From Herbiconiux sp. L3-i23 (lineage in GTDB: Bacteria; Actinomycetota; Actinomycetes; Actinomycetales; Microbacteriaceae): a DNA stretch of 64,000 nucleotides. The notes beneath the pieces were generated by a model. That model worked only from the letters and a program-made list of their open reading frames with translations, ran no database searches and was not told the DNA's origin. A program made the translations under genes and the position numbers. Location: NCBI RefSeq assembly GCF_023734115.1, contig NZ_AP025737.1:1798001-1862000 (forward strand), given 5' to 3'. Below, one piece after another: positions 1 through 8,439 of the stretch. The stretch's first letter is position 1. Each line of letters starts with the position of its first letter.

Positions 1-1
1 C

Positions 2-1942
2 CGCCTCGGCAACTTGACCGCCCTCCGCGAGCTGGCACTCCTCTGGCTCGCCGACGAGGTCGATGTCGCGCTGCAGCAGTACCGCGCCGAGCACGGCATC
101 CAGGGCAAGTGGGAGGCGCGCGAACGCATCGTCGTCACGCTGACCGGCGGGCCCGAGGGCGAGACGTTGATCCGCCGCGGTGCGAGGATCGCCGCGCGAT
201 CGAGCGGCGGCCAGCTCTTCGCCGTGCACATCAGCAGCCCCGACGGGCTCGCGCAGGGCGATCCGGCGGTGCTCGGCGCCCAGCGCGCCCTGGTCGAGAG
301 CTTCGGCGGCAGCTACCACCAGGTGGTGGGCGAACAGATCCCGACCACACTCGTCGAGTTCGCTCGCGGGGTGAACGCCACCCAGTTGGTCATCGGATCG
401 AGCCGTCGAAGCCGACTCGCCGCCCTGCTCACCGGCCCCGGCATCGGGGCGAGCGTGGTGCGGATGGCGGGCGACATCGACGTGCACATCGTCACGCACT
501 CCGAAGCGGGCAGACGTGCGCTGCCGCGCGTCGGAGGCGCGCTCGGCTGGCGCCGCCGCAGCGCGGGCTTCGTGCTGACCGCTCTGGGACTCCCCGCCGT
601 CACCGCGCTGCTCGTCGCGTTCCGGTCGGAGGAGAGCATCGCGAGCGACGTGCTCGTCTTCCAACTGTTCGTCGTCGTCGTGGCGCTGATCGGCGGCATC
701 TGGCCGGCCCTCGTCGCCGCTCTCGCCGCCGGCGCCCTGCTCGACTTCTTCTTCGTCTTCCCGCTCTACACGGTCGCGATCGACGACCCGTTGCACCTGC
801 TCGCCCTCGTCATCTTCCTCCTGGTCGCCGCGCTGGTGAGCCTCGTCGTCGATCGAGCCGCCCGGCAGACTCGCGCGGCGCGTCGATCGGCGGCCGAGGC
901 CGAGACCCTCGCGACCGTCGCAGGCAGCGTGCTCGGCGGCCAGGATGCGCTCGACGCGCTCGTCACCCGCCTGCGCGAGTCGCTCGGCATGACGAGCGTG
1001 CTGCTGCGCGAGAACGGCGACGTCGTCTACGCGTCGACGGACGGATCGAGTGCTCGCGAGGACGACCACGAGACGTCGTCTCCGGTGGGTCCCTCGGCAT
1101 CGCTCGACCTGCGGGGACGGTCGCTGCCGAGCGCCGACCGACGCCTTCTCGGCGCGTTCCTGTCGCAGATCGAATCGGCGCTCACCCAGCGCCGGCTCAC
1201 CGCCGAAGCGGAACGGATGCGTCCTCTCGCCGACGCCGACCGGGTGCGGACCGCCCTGCTGCTCGCGGTCGGGCACGACCTCCGGCGTCCGCTCGCGGCC
1301 GCGACGGCCGCGGTGACCAGCCTGCGCTCGAAGGAGGTCGATTGGAATCCCGCCGACCGGTCTGAGCTGCTCGACACCGCCGCCGAGAGCCTCGGCTCGC
1401 TCGCGAACCTCGTCACCGACATCCTCGACGTCAGCCGCCTGCAGACCGGGGCCTTCGCGCTGTCGCTGCGGTCGACCGATCTCGACGACGTCGTCTCCGC
1501 GGCGCTCGACGAGCTCGGAGTCGGCCCGGGAGACGTCGCTCTCGACATGGGGGTCGACGTACCCGACGCCGACGCCGACGCGGCACTGCTGCAGCGGGTC
1601 GTCGTGAACCTCCTCGGCAACGCCCTGCGCTACTCCCCCGACGGCGCGGCACCGAGCATCGGAGTCAGCGAGTTCGGCGGGCGGGTTCAGCTGCGGGTCG
1701 TCGATCACGGCCCCGGTATCCCCGTCGAGCGACGCGACGAGGTCTTCCTGCCATTCCAACGGCAGGGCGACATCGACAACGCCACCGGACTCGGTCTCGG
1801 CCTGGCTCTCTCGCGCGGGTTCGTCGAGGGCATGGGTGGCACGATCGAGGCCGAAGACACTCCGGGCGGCGGGCTCACCATGGTCGTGTCGCTGCCGGTG
1901 GCGTCCGCCACGACGGCGACGATTGCAGGAGAGGTGCGATGA
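2..1942 (+). CDS. kdpD: Sensor histidine kinase KdpD, C-terminal part (cut by window start)
   Basis: Membrane sensor kinase that, with KdpE, controls the high-affinity K+ ATPase KdpFABC. The frame is open from base 2, so the N-terminal KdpD domain is mostly outside; the first residues (RLGNLTALRELAL) are that domain's conserved end. Next come a universal-stress-protein-like domain (about residues 35-165 of the visible part), a hydrophobic DUF4118-type membrane block (about 180-285), a GAF-like linker, the phospho-acceptor helix with GHDLRRPLA (His near visible residue 425), and an ATPase domain with NLLGNALRYSP, DHGPGIP and GLGLGLALS. The stop overlaps the start of kdpE by 4 bases (ATGA), so the two are translationally coupled. 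kdpFABC would be expected upstream, outside the window. Confidence 0.96.
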   Translation, partial: RLGNLTALRELALLWLADEVDVALQQYRAEHGIQGKWEARERIVVTLTGGPEGETLIRRGARIAARSSGGQLFAVHISSPDGLAQGDPAVLGAQRALVESFGGSYHQVVGEQIPTTLVEFARGVNATQLVIGSSRRSRLAALLTGPGIGASVVRMAGDIDVHIVTHSEAGRRALPRVGGALGWRRRSAGFVLTALGLPAVTALLVAFRSEESIASDVLVFQLFVVVVALIGGIWPALVAALAAGALLDFFFVFPLYTVAIDDPLHLLALVIFLLVAALVSLVVDRAARQTRAARRSAAEAETLATVAGSVLGGQDALDALVTRLRESLGMTSVLLRENGDVVYASTDGSSAREDDHETSSPVGPSASLDLRGRSLPSADRRLLGAFLSQIESALTQRRLTAEAERMRPLADADRVRTALLLAVGHDLRRPLAAATAAVTSLRSKEVDWNPADRSELLDTAAESLGSLANLVTDILDVSRLQTGAFALSLRSTDLDDVVSAALDELGVGPGDVALDMGVDVPDADADAALLQRVVVNLLGNALRYSPDGAAPSIGVSEFGGRVQLRVVDHGPGIPVERRDEVFLPFQRQGDIDNATGLGLGLALSRGFVEGMGGTIEAEDTPGGGLTMVVSLPVASATTATIAGEVR

Positions 1943-2652
1943 AGATCCTCGTCGCCGACGACGACCCGCAGATGGTGCGCGCGCTGCGGATCACCCTCGC
2001 TGCGCATGGGCACGACGTGATCACCGCCGCCGACGGACGCGAGGCGATCACCACCGCGGTCGCCGCTCACCCCGACCTGGTGCTGCTCGACCTCGGCATG
2101 CCCGGCCTCAGCGGCCTCGAGGTCATCGAGGCGATTCGAGGCTGGAGCACCCTGCCGATCCTGGTGATCTCGGGACGCACCGACTCGGCGGACAAGGTCG
2201 ACGCGCTCGACGCGGGCGCCGACGACTACGTCACCAAGCCGTTCGCCGCCGACGAGCTGCTGGCGAGAGTCCGTGCCCTCGCCCGTCGCACCCCGAACGC
2301 CGCCGACGAGCCGACCGTCGCGTTCGGCGACGTCGTCGTCGATCTCGCCAACCGGCAGGTGACCCGCGACGGCGCCGTGGTGCGTCTCACACCCACCGAG
2401 TGGAAGATCCTCGACGTCCTCGTGCGCAACCCCGGACGCCTGGTCACCCGGGAGCGGCTGCTCACCGAGGTGTGGGGGCCGCAGTACACGAGCGACACCG
2501 GATATCTCCGCCTCTACCTCGCCCAGCTGCGCAAGAAGCTCGAGCGCGATTCCTCGCATCCCGAACATCTGCTCACCGAGCAGGGCATGGGCTACCGCTT
2601 CTCTCCCGACACCTCCAGCGCGGCCCCGGAGCAGCCGGACACGACGTCCTGA
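1939..2652 (+). CDS. kdpE: Response regulator KdpE (OmpR family)
   Basis: DNA-binding response regulator partner of KdpD, 237 residues, the usual family length. The receiver domain (about 1-120) has the acidic pocket ADDD (7-9), phospho-acceptor Asp51 in LLDLGMPG and the conserved Lys in YVTKPF. A winged-helix DNA-binding domain follows (about 130-228) with RLTPTEWKILDVLVRNPG and a terminal GMGYRF. The ATG overlaps the kdpD stop. It is expected to activate kdpFABC under K+ limitation or osmotic upshift. Confidence 0.96.
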   Translation: MKILVADDDPQMVRALRITLAAHGHDVITAADGREAITTAVAAHPDLVLLDLGMPGLSGLEVIEAIRGWSTLPILVISGRTDSADKVDALDAGADDYVTKPFAADELLARVRALARRTPNAADEPTVAFGDVVVDLANRQVTRDGAVVRLTPTEWKILDVLVRNPGRLVTRERLLTEVWGPQYTSDTGYLRLYLAQLRKKLERDSSHPEHLLTEQGMGYRFSPDTSSAAPEQPDTTS

Positions 2653-2700
2653 ACGGGCGCTTGTCACCGGCATGCCCCGGTCGGTGATTCGATAGCCCTC

Positions 2701-3855
2701 GTGCGTTCTCTCCTGGTCGGTGCCGCCCTCCTCGTGGTCGGGCTGCTCGCCGTCCTGACCGGCGTGCTGCCGACGTCCGACGCGCTCGAACTGGTCGAGC
2801 GGGTCTGGCCCATCCTCCTGTTCGTCGTGGCGATCACGGTCGTGACCGAGCTCGCGGCCGATGCAGGCCTCTTCCGAGCCGTCGCCGAGCGGCTCGCCCG
2901 GTGGGGCCGCAGGCGGACGCTCGTGCTGTGGCTACTCATCATCGTGCTCGCCACGGCGTCGACCGTCTTCCTCTCGCTCGATACGACCGCCGTGCTGCTC
3001 ACCCCGGTCGTCGTGGTGCTGGCGCGCCACATCGGGGTCTCGCCCATCCCGTTCGCGCTCACGACCGTGTGGCTCGCGAACACCGGGTCGCTGCTGCTGC
3101 CGGTGTCGAACCTCACCAATCTGCTCGCCCAGCACGAGCTCGACGGCGTCGACCCCGCCACGTTCGCCAGCGTCACCGCGGTGCCCGCGCTGGTGGCCGT
3201 CGTCGTGCCCCTCGTCATCGTCTTCGTCGTCTACCGCCGCGATCTCGTCGGAACATACGAGCCCGAGACCGCGGAACCCGCGGCAGACCGGATTCTGCTC
3301 ACGATCAGCGGGATCGTCATCGTCCTGCTCGTGCCGGCGCTGGTGTCGGGAGTCGAGGTGTGGCTGCCCGCGACGATCGCAGCCGTGGTGCTGCTCGCCG
3401 TGTTCGCGGTGCGCCGTCCCGCCGTCGTGCGTCCGAACCTCGTGCCGTGGTCGCTTCTCGTGATGGCGTCCGGGCTGTTCCTCGTCGTCGAAGCGGGTCA
3501 CGCGCTGGGCCTCGCCGACCTGCTCGGACGGGTCATCGGATCCGGGGACGACCTCGGCTCGCTCCTCGGCGTCGCCGGGGCGGGCGCTCTGGGAGCGAAC
3601 GTCGCCAACAACCTGCCCGCCTATCTGGCGCTCGAACCGATCGCGGGCAGCCCCGAACGGCTCGTCGCTCTGCTCATCGGGGTGAACGCGGGGCCGCTCA
3701 TCACGCCGTGGGCCTCGCTCGCGACGCTGCTCTGGCACGAACGGCTGAAGGCGGAGGGCGTCGAGATCTCGTGGCCGCGATACGCGCTGCTGGGGCTCGT
3801 CGCCGCGCCGCTCACCGTCGGGCTCGCCGTCGTCGCGTTCGCTCTCACCCGCTGA
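2701..3855 (+). CDS. SLC13/ArsB-type anion permease
   Basis: Polytopic membrane protein of 384 residues with about ten hydrophobic segments, resembling the ion-transporter superfamily that includes ArsB, NhaD and SLC13 carriers. Family-like features are the TVFLSLDTTAVLLTPV segment, the NTGSLLLPVSNLTNLLAQ region (the Asn/Ser-rich loop typical of the fold) and NVANNLPAYLAL near residue 305. The start is GTG at 2701, 48 bases after kdpE, without a clear Shine-Dalgarno. Substrate cannot be told; arsenite, dicarboxylate or Na+/H+ exchange are all possible. The kdp genes next door may be only neighbours. Confidence 0.8.
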   Translation: MRSLLVGAALLVVGLLAVLTGVLPTSDALELVERVWPILLFVVAITVVTELAADAGLFRAVAERLARWGRRRTLVLWLLIIVLATASTVFLSLDTTAVLLTPVVVVLARHIGVSPIPFALTTVWLANTGSLLLPVSNLTNLLAQHELDGVDPATFASVTAVPALVAVVVPLVIVFVVYRRDLVGTYEPETAEPAADRILLTISGIVIVLLVPALVSGVEVWLPATIAAVVLLAVFAVRRPAVVRPNLVPWSLLVMASGLFLVVEAGHALGLADLLGRVIGSGDDLGSLLGVAGAGALGANVANNLPAYLALEPIAGSPERLVALLIGVNAGPLITPWASLATLLWHERLKAEGVEISWPRYALLGLVAAPLTVGLAVVAFALTR

Positions 3856-3872
3856 CGCGGGTCGAAGAAGGG

Positions 3873-4253
3873 GAATGGGCCGGCGCATACGCCGGGTTCT
3901 GTCGGGACCCGAAGGTCACTGGACGGTCATCTATCTCGGACGTACGTTGCCGCACATCTCTAGCGGTCTACCCGGAGACTCGGCGAGCCACCTCGACGCC
4001 TCCTGCTTGACCTTGCTCCAGGCGAGGTTTACCAAGCAGGCCTGGTCACCCAGGCCCCTGGTGGTCTCTTACACCACCGTTTCACCCTTACCCCGCGTGA
4101 TCGCTCACGCGTGGCGGTCTGCTTTCTGTTGCACTAGCTCTCGGGTTACCCCGGGTGGGCGTTACCCACCGCCTTGCTCTGCGGAGCCCGGACGTTCCTC
4201 GGCATCCGTCGCCTCGCGACTCCGGATGACGTGACCGCCTTGCCGACCCATTC
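3873..4253 (-). ncRNA. rnpB: RNase P RNA (class A)
   Basis: Catalytic RNA of ribonuclease P, which matures tRNA 5' ends. Read on the minus strand it contains the hallmark GAGGAACGTCCGGGCTCC near the 5' end, GGGTGAAACGGTGGTGTAAG in the middle, and the 3' ACAGAACCCGGC. Helix P1 closes the ends: GAATGGGTCGGC (4242-4253) pairs with GCCGGCCCATTC (3873-3884) with one G-U. Length about 381 nt is normal. A -10 box TAGGCT lies 8 nt upstream (4262-4267). The exact 5' and 3' ends could differ by a few bases. Confidence 0.96.
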
Positions 4254-4261
4254 GACTGGCA

Positions 4262-4267
4262 AGCCTA
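4262..4267 (-). promoter_or_regulatory. -10 box of rnpB
   Basis: TAGGCT on the minus strand, 8 nt before the first paired base of P1. It matches the TAnnnT box seen before many genes here. No convincing -35 box is visible. Confidence 0.6.
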
Positions 4268-4282
4268 CCGTCCGCGCGCCCG

Positions 4283-4425
4283 TTGCGGCATCCGTGGCCC
4301 GCCGCAACGTGCGCGCTCGCCCGGAACGCCCGACACGGGCTGAGAACGCACGTTCCGGGCAAGATCCGATATTGCGGGCACAGGCGCACGTTCTAACGTG
4401 CGTTTCTGCCCGCAATATCGGATCT
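4283..4425. repeat. Nested inverted repeats between rnpB and the next gene
   Basis: Several inverted repeats follow each other. GTTGCGG (4282-4288) and CCGCAAC (4302-4308) can pair. GCCCGGAACG (4319-4328) faces CGTTCCGGGC (4351-4360). A long hairpin has perfect 19-bp arms 4362-4380 and 4407-4425 (core ATCCGATATTGCGGGC), with an inner CGCACG/CGTGCG stem around a TTCTAA loop. The block lies just downstream of the minus-strand gene ending at 4452, so it may end that transcript, but there is no U-run and the arms are longer than a terminator needs. Confidence 0.85.
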
Positions 4426-4451
4426 CGTGCGCCGCGGGGGCCGATCGGATC

Positions 4452-5216
4452 TCAGTCGTCTTGGCGGGGCTTGGGGTCGAGGCCCGACTCGTCGGTGCGG
4501 ACCAGGATGCAGCCGCTCTCGGGATCGAGGACGACCTCGTCGGGAGCGGCGGCGCGGATCGCGGCCAGATCGGATCCGGTGAGGGCCACGTTGCTGCCCT
4601 CGGAGACGCCGCGACGCAACAGCGCCGCACCGATGCCGTACCGGGCACGCTGACGTTCGTACAACTCGACGAGGTCGGCGGGCAGCAGCGCGACGAGGTC
4701 GAGGCGCTTCTCGGTCAGCGCCGCGGACTCGGTGTCGATCGCGGAGAACGCCTCATCGCGTCCCGTCTCGAGGGTTGCGACGATCTGCGCGAGCGACGCC
4801 TGCTCGGCTTCGATCGACGCGAACTCCGCTTCGGCCGCCTCGACCCGCTCCATCACCGCCAGCTCGATGTCCTCGAGGTCGCTCTTACGGCCGGCCAGCG
4901 AGGCGAGCTCGTGCTCGAGCCCCTGCGCGTCCTTCGCGTTGGTGACGCTCTGCAGTCGGGTGGTGTCGCGCACGATGCGCGCGTCGACCACGGCGACGTC
5001 CGATTCGACGCGCTTCAGCTCCGCGCGCGCATCCTCGAGAACGCCCCGCGCCTCGATCGCGCGACGACGCAGCGCGTCGGCTTCCGCGGAGCGGGCGCTG
5101 AGCTCCGCGAGCTGCGGGAGCGTCCGCCTCGAGTTCGCCAGCTGCGCCGCCCGGTTGTCGTACGCCTGCAGCTGGAGGAGTTGCTTCTGGTCTTCGGGAA
5201 GGGCGCGCACGGTCAC
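4452..5216 (-). CDS. Coiled-coil protein with degenerate C-terminal zinc ribbon
   Basis: A 254-residue protein of the actinobacterial family of long helical coiled coils ending in a C4-type zinc ribbon. Residues about 5-190 are helical and rich in Ala, Glu and Arg. The C-terminus keeps the family frame (LLRRGVSEGSNVALTGSDL, then APDEVVLDPESGCILVRT), but only one Cys remains where the family has four, so zinc binding is probably lost. GTG 5216 is chosen because TAGGCT lies 7 nt upstream (5224-5229); GTG 5210 is possible. Molecular role unknown. Confidence 0.85.
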   Translation of the reverse strand: MTVRALPEDQKQLLQLQAYDNRAAQLANSRRTLPQLAELSARSAEADALRRRAIEARGVLEDARAELKRVESDVAVVDARIVRDTTRLQSVTNAKDAQGLEHELASLAGRKSDLEDIELAVMERVEAAEAEFASIEAEQASLAQIVATLETGRDEAFSAIDTESAALTEKRLDLVALLPADLVELYERQRARYGIGAALLRRGVSEGSNVALTGSDLAAIRAAAPDEVVLDPESGCILVRTDESGLDPKPRQDD

Positions 5217-5223
5217 GCCCCTC

Positions 5224-5229
5224 AGCCTA
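5224..5229 (-). promoter_or_regulatory. -10 box for the leaderless coiled-coil gene
   Basis: TAGGCT, 7 nt before GTG 5216. Its first three bases are also the TAG stop codon of the upstream NCS1 permease gene. Confidence 0.6.
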
Positions 5230-8200
5230 CCCAGCCGTTCCCTCGGCCACCGTGGCGGGCGACTCGCTGCGGGACGCGTGCGGTGCGGCGGCAGGGTCGA
5301 CCTCCGCGGCCTCCTGGCGCCGGATGGTCGGGACCGAGAAGGCGATCGGGGTGAGGACTCCGAGGACGAGCGCGATGAGCACTCCGAGGTCCGCCGAACC
5401 GATCCCGGTGTCCGTCGCGACACCGAGCACGCGCCACAGGTAGCCCTCGAAGAGGAACCAGCCCTGGGTGCCCGAGATGAGGCCGAGCCCCAGCACCGTG
5501 ATGACCACCAGGGCGATCAGATTGCTCCAGCGCACGTCGGCGTACACCCCACCGCGTCGCAGCAGGGACGAAGCGTCGAACCCGCGTCGGCGCAGCAGCA
5601 TCTCCCCCGCGACGATGCCTCCCCACGCTGCGACCGGCACCGCCAGGGTCGGGGCGAGGTCGAGCAGAACCGGGGTCAGCGACGGCAGGAGGGCGAGCAT
5701 CCCGAACGCGGCGAGGATGCCGACGGCGGCGACGATGCCGCTCGCCACCGATCGCCGGGCGCGGACGCCGGTCGCGAGGAGCGTGAGCCCGCCCGAGTAG
5801 ACGATCGCCGCCACTCCGGAGAGCACGCTGATGACGAGAGCGAGGAGCAGCGGCACCGGGTACCAGCCGGGCAGGGCGCCGGTGATGGTGGCGATCGGGT
5901 CGGTCTGCAGGCCCACCGAGACGGCCTCGTCGGAGGACGCGAGGAGGACGCCCCACACGATGAGCAGCAGCGACGGCAGCGCCGCACCGAGGCTCGTCAT
6001 CGCGATGGTCGCGCCGCTCGACGACTCGGGATGTTGGTAGCGAGCCAGGTCGCCGCCCGACGCGGCCCACGCGGTGCCGAGCAGCGAGAAGACCGTGATG
6101 GCGCCGGCGAGCACTCCGAGCCAGTCGCCGTCCGTCGTGCCGGAGATGTTCGCGAAATCGAGCAGGGGCGCGGTGAGCGCGACGACGAGACCGGCGACGA
6201 CGACGCCGAGAATGCCGAGCACCGCCTGCAGTGCGGCGAGCACCCGGAATCCGAACACGGCCACCACTCCGGCGCCGAGCCCGAACACCGCCAGCGCGAC
6301 GACTCCCGCGATACGCGGCTCGACGAAGAGGTCGTAGCCGGACTCGAAGGTGAGTGACGCGGTGGTGACGGACAGCAGCCACAGCAGCACGGCGACCCAG
6401 AACAGACGCACCACCAGCAGCAGCACGGTCGGCACGATGTTGCCCACCACACCGAAACTCGCCCGGGAGACGATGGCCGTCGGTTGCCCGCTGCGCTTCA
6501 CCGCCAGGGTCGTGAGGGCGAGCGGGAAGCACGCCAGAACCACGCCGAGCAGCACCGCGACGATCGACTGCCGCGCACTCAGGCCGGCACCGACGACGAC
6601 GGCGCCGAGCGCGAAGGTCAGGATGGACGTGTTGGGTGCGATCCACAACCAGAACATGCGCGCGACATCCCCGATGCGCCGGTCGATCGGCGTCGGCTCG
6701 ATTCCGATCGCCTCGACGCGGGGTTCGGGCTCGGGCTCGGCGTCCACCTCGTACTCGTCGGGGACGGGCAGCACCGGCGGGACGCCGATGAGGCTGGCGG
6801 TCGAGATGGGCACGATCGGGCCGGTGTGCTGCCCGGGCTCGGGCGGCGCGACCGGCAGCGGCGCCGCCGCACTGCCCGGAACCGCTTCGAACGGTGCCGC
6901 CACGTCGTCGACTCCGTCGGTGGCGTCGACATCGACGTCCAACTCGATGGGGCCGCTCAGCACCGGGATCGACCCGGTGTCCGCGCGAGAGCGCTCGTCG
7001 GCGATCACCGACGGGTCGAACGAGATCGGGATGGATCCGGTGGTGACCGCGACGGCGTCGGGCGCGACCGGCTCGACCACGACGGCGTCGTCGATCTCCT
7101 CGAACGCGTCGTCGGGTGCCGACGTGTCGGAAGTGTCGGCAACAGCGACGGGTTCGGCCTGGCCGTCGCCGGTGGAGGCGCCTGCTCCGTCGGCGTCGTC
7201 GTCGGAGGAGTCGGGTTCGAGGATGACGGCCTCGACCACATCTCCCGTGACCTCGGCGGGCAGTGTGCTCGCGACGAGCTCGTCGTGCGGGACCTCGGAA
7301 TCGGTGAGGGGCGGGAGGTCGATCGACGAGGTCACCGTGGCGGGCTGCGTGTCGCCCGGCTCCTCGATCTGCTCGTCGAACGCCGGATCGTCGGCATCGT
7401 TCCCGCGACTACCCGCCAGTTCGGCGCGAGCGTCATCGGCGCGGACGACGCTGCCCGCCGACACAGGGGCGGCTTCCGCCACGGTCAGCGTCGCCTCGTC
7501 GGGAGCCTCGACCTCGGCGGCGAGCGGGGCGGCGGCGGTGTCCTCGGTTCGGTCGCGTTGCGGGGCCACGGTCGGCGAGTTGCCGAGGCTCACCCCGCGC
7601 AACGACTCCTCCCACTCGCGGTAGGCGGCCTCATCGAGGTCGATGCGCGACAGAGCGGCCTGCAGGCGTTCGGCCCGTTCGAGCGCGGTGCCCTCCCCCA
7701 GCAAGGGTGCGGCTGGCGGCGCGACCGGTTCCGGCAGCGGAGCAGGCTCGGCACCGGACGGTGCGGCCGTCGGCGGCACTGCTGCCGCGGCGGCGCCGGC
7801 AGCGACCACCGGCGCGACTCCGGGGACGCCGGGGATCGACGGTCGGCTCATGACCGGGCGACCGGACGGGGCGGGCGGCGCAGCGGGCGCGATCGGCTCA
7901 TCGCCGCTGGAAGCATTCGACGACTCGGTCGCGTTCCGCGGCGAAGTCGGCGTCGATGCGGTGCTGCTCGGCTCCGACGGCCCCAACTGGGAGATGGGCG
8001 GCGCGTCGGCGGGCTCCGACCCGGCAGGCTGCGGAGCGGCGGGCGCGGTGAAGCGGGGCCCGGTGGGTTCGAGCCCCAGGGCGCCGGTGTCAGCGCGACG
8101 AGGTGCCGGCGGCTCCTCGCCCTCCTGTCGGATGATCGGGATGGGACCCGACGGCGCGAAACGCAGCAACTGAGCGGCGAGCGCGCTCGCGAGCTCGTCG

Positions 8201-8280
8201 TCGTCGTGGACGGCATCGCGGGGCTCGGGCGCGGGCGTCGCGTCGGGCACTGCGGAAGCCTCGTCGGGCGGCTCGGACAT
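5227..8280 (-). CDS. NCS1-family nucleobase/cation permease with long disordered N-terminus
   Basis: A 1017-residue protein. The last ~475 residues (from about 541) are a 12-helix permease of the purine-cytosine/NCS1 type, starting MFWLWIAPNTSILTFALG, with ASFGVVGNIVPTVLLLVVR and WAASGGDLARYQHP, the family's helix 1, 3 and 6 regions. NCS1 carriers import nucleobases, allantoin or hydantoins with H+ or Na+. The first ~540 residues are acidic, rich in Ala, Pro, Thr, Ser and Val, with no hydrophobic segment; short motifs recur (SGPIPI, TGSIPI, TGSIPV, TGPIVPI). The family is normally 420-500 residues, so this is a large cytosolic extension. ATG 8280 has TACGAT 6 nt upstream (8287-8292). Confidence 0.85.
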   Translation of the reverse strand: MSEPPDEASAVPDATPAPEPRDAVHDDDELASALAAQLLRFAPSGPIPIIRQEGEEPPAPRRADTGALGLEPTGPRFTAPAAPQPAGSEPADAPPISQLGPSEPSSTASTPTSPRNATESSNASSGDEPIAPAAPPAPSGRPVMSRPSIPGVPGVAPVVAAGAAAAAVPPTAAPSGAEPAPLPEPVAPPAAPLLGEGTALERAERLQAALSRIDLDEAAYREWEESLRGVSLGNSPTVAPQRDRTEDTAAAPLAAEVEAPDEATLTVAEAAPVSAGSVVRADDARAELAGSRGNDADDPAFDEQIEEPGDTQPATVTSSIDLPPLTDSEVPHDELVASTLPAEVTGDVVEAVILEPDSSDDDADGAGASTGDGQAEPVAVADTSDTSAPDDAFEEIDDAVVVEPVAPDAVAVTTGSIPISFDPSVIADERSRADTGSIPVLSGPIELDVDVDATDGVDDVAAPFEAVPGSAAAPLPVAPPEPGQHTGPIVPISTASLIGVPPVLPVPDEYEVDAEPEPEPRVEAIGIEPTPIDRRIGDVARMFWLWIAPNTSILTFALGAVVVGAGLSARQSIVAVLLGVVLACFPLALTTLAVKRSGQPTAIVSRASFGVVGNIVPTVLLLVVRLFWVAVLLWLLSVTTASLTFESGYDLFVEPRIAGVVALAVFGLGAGVVAVFGFRVLAALQAVLGILGVVVAGLVVALTAPLLDFANISGTTDGDWLGVLAGAITVFSLLGTAWAASGGDLARYQHPESSSGATIAMTSLGAALPSLLLIVWGVLLASSDEAVSVGLQTDPIATITGALPGWYPVPLLLALVISVLSGVAAIVYSGGLTLLATGVRARRSVASGIVAAVGILAAFGMLALLPSLTPVLLDLAPTLAVPVAAWGGIVAGEMLLRRRGFDASSLLRRGGVYADVRWSNLIALVVITVLGLGLISGTQGWFLFEGYLWRVLGVATDTGIGSADLGVLIALVLGVLTPIAFSVPTIRRQEAAEVDPAAAPHASRSESPATVAEGTAG

Positions 8281-8286
8281 GGCGGA

Positions 8287-8292
8287 ATCGTA
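8287..8292 (-). promoter_or_regulatory. -10 box for leaderless NCS1 permease gene
   Basis: TACGAT, 6 nt before ATG 8280, with no Shine-Dalgarno between. It supports this start and leaderless translation. Confidence 0.55.
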
Positions 8293-8439
8293 CCGGCGCG
8301 GGGACAACGATCCGAGGAGGCGCACGGAACCGACATCGACCTCGTCTGAGCGGACGCTGAGCCGCGGCTGTCCGTAACCGAAGGATAGACGGCGAGAACG
8401 GTGCGGCGACACGATCCTGGTAGCGGCAGAGTGGAGCGC

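Noticed and set aside
2671-2700. TTGTCA...TAGCCC as promoter of the SLC13-type gene
   Set aside because: TAGCCC ends only 2 bases before the GTG, too close for a start site ahead of the codon, so I did not call it.
3873-4253. Protein-coding gene over the RNase P region
   Set aside because: Open frames exist on both strands, but the conserved RNA motifs and the P1 pairing explain the sequence.
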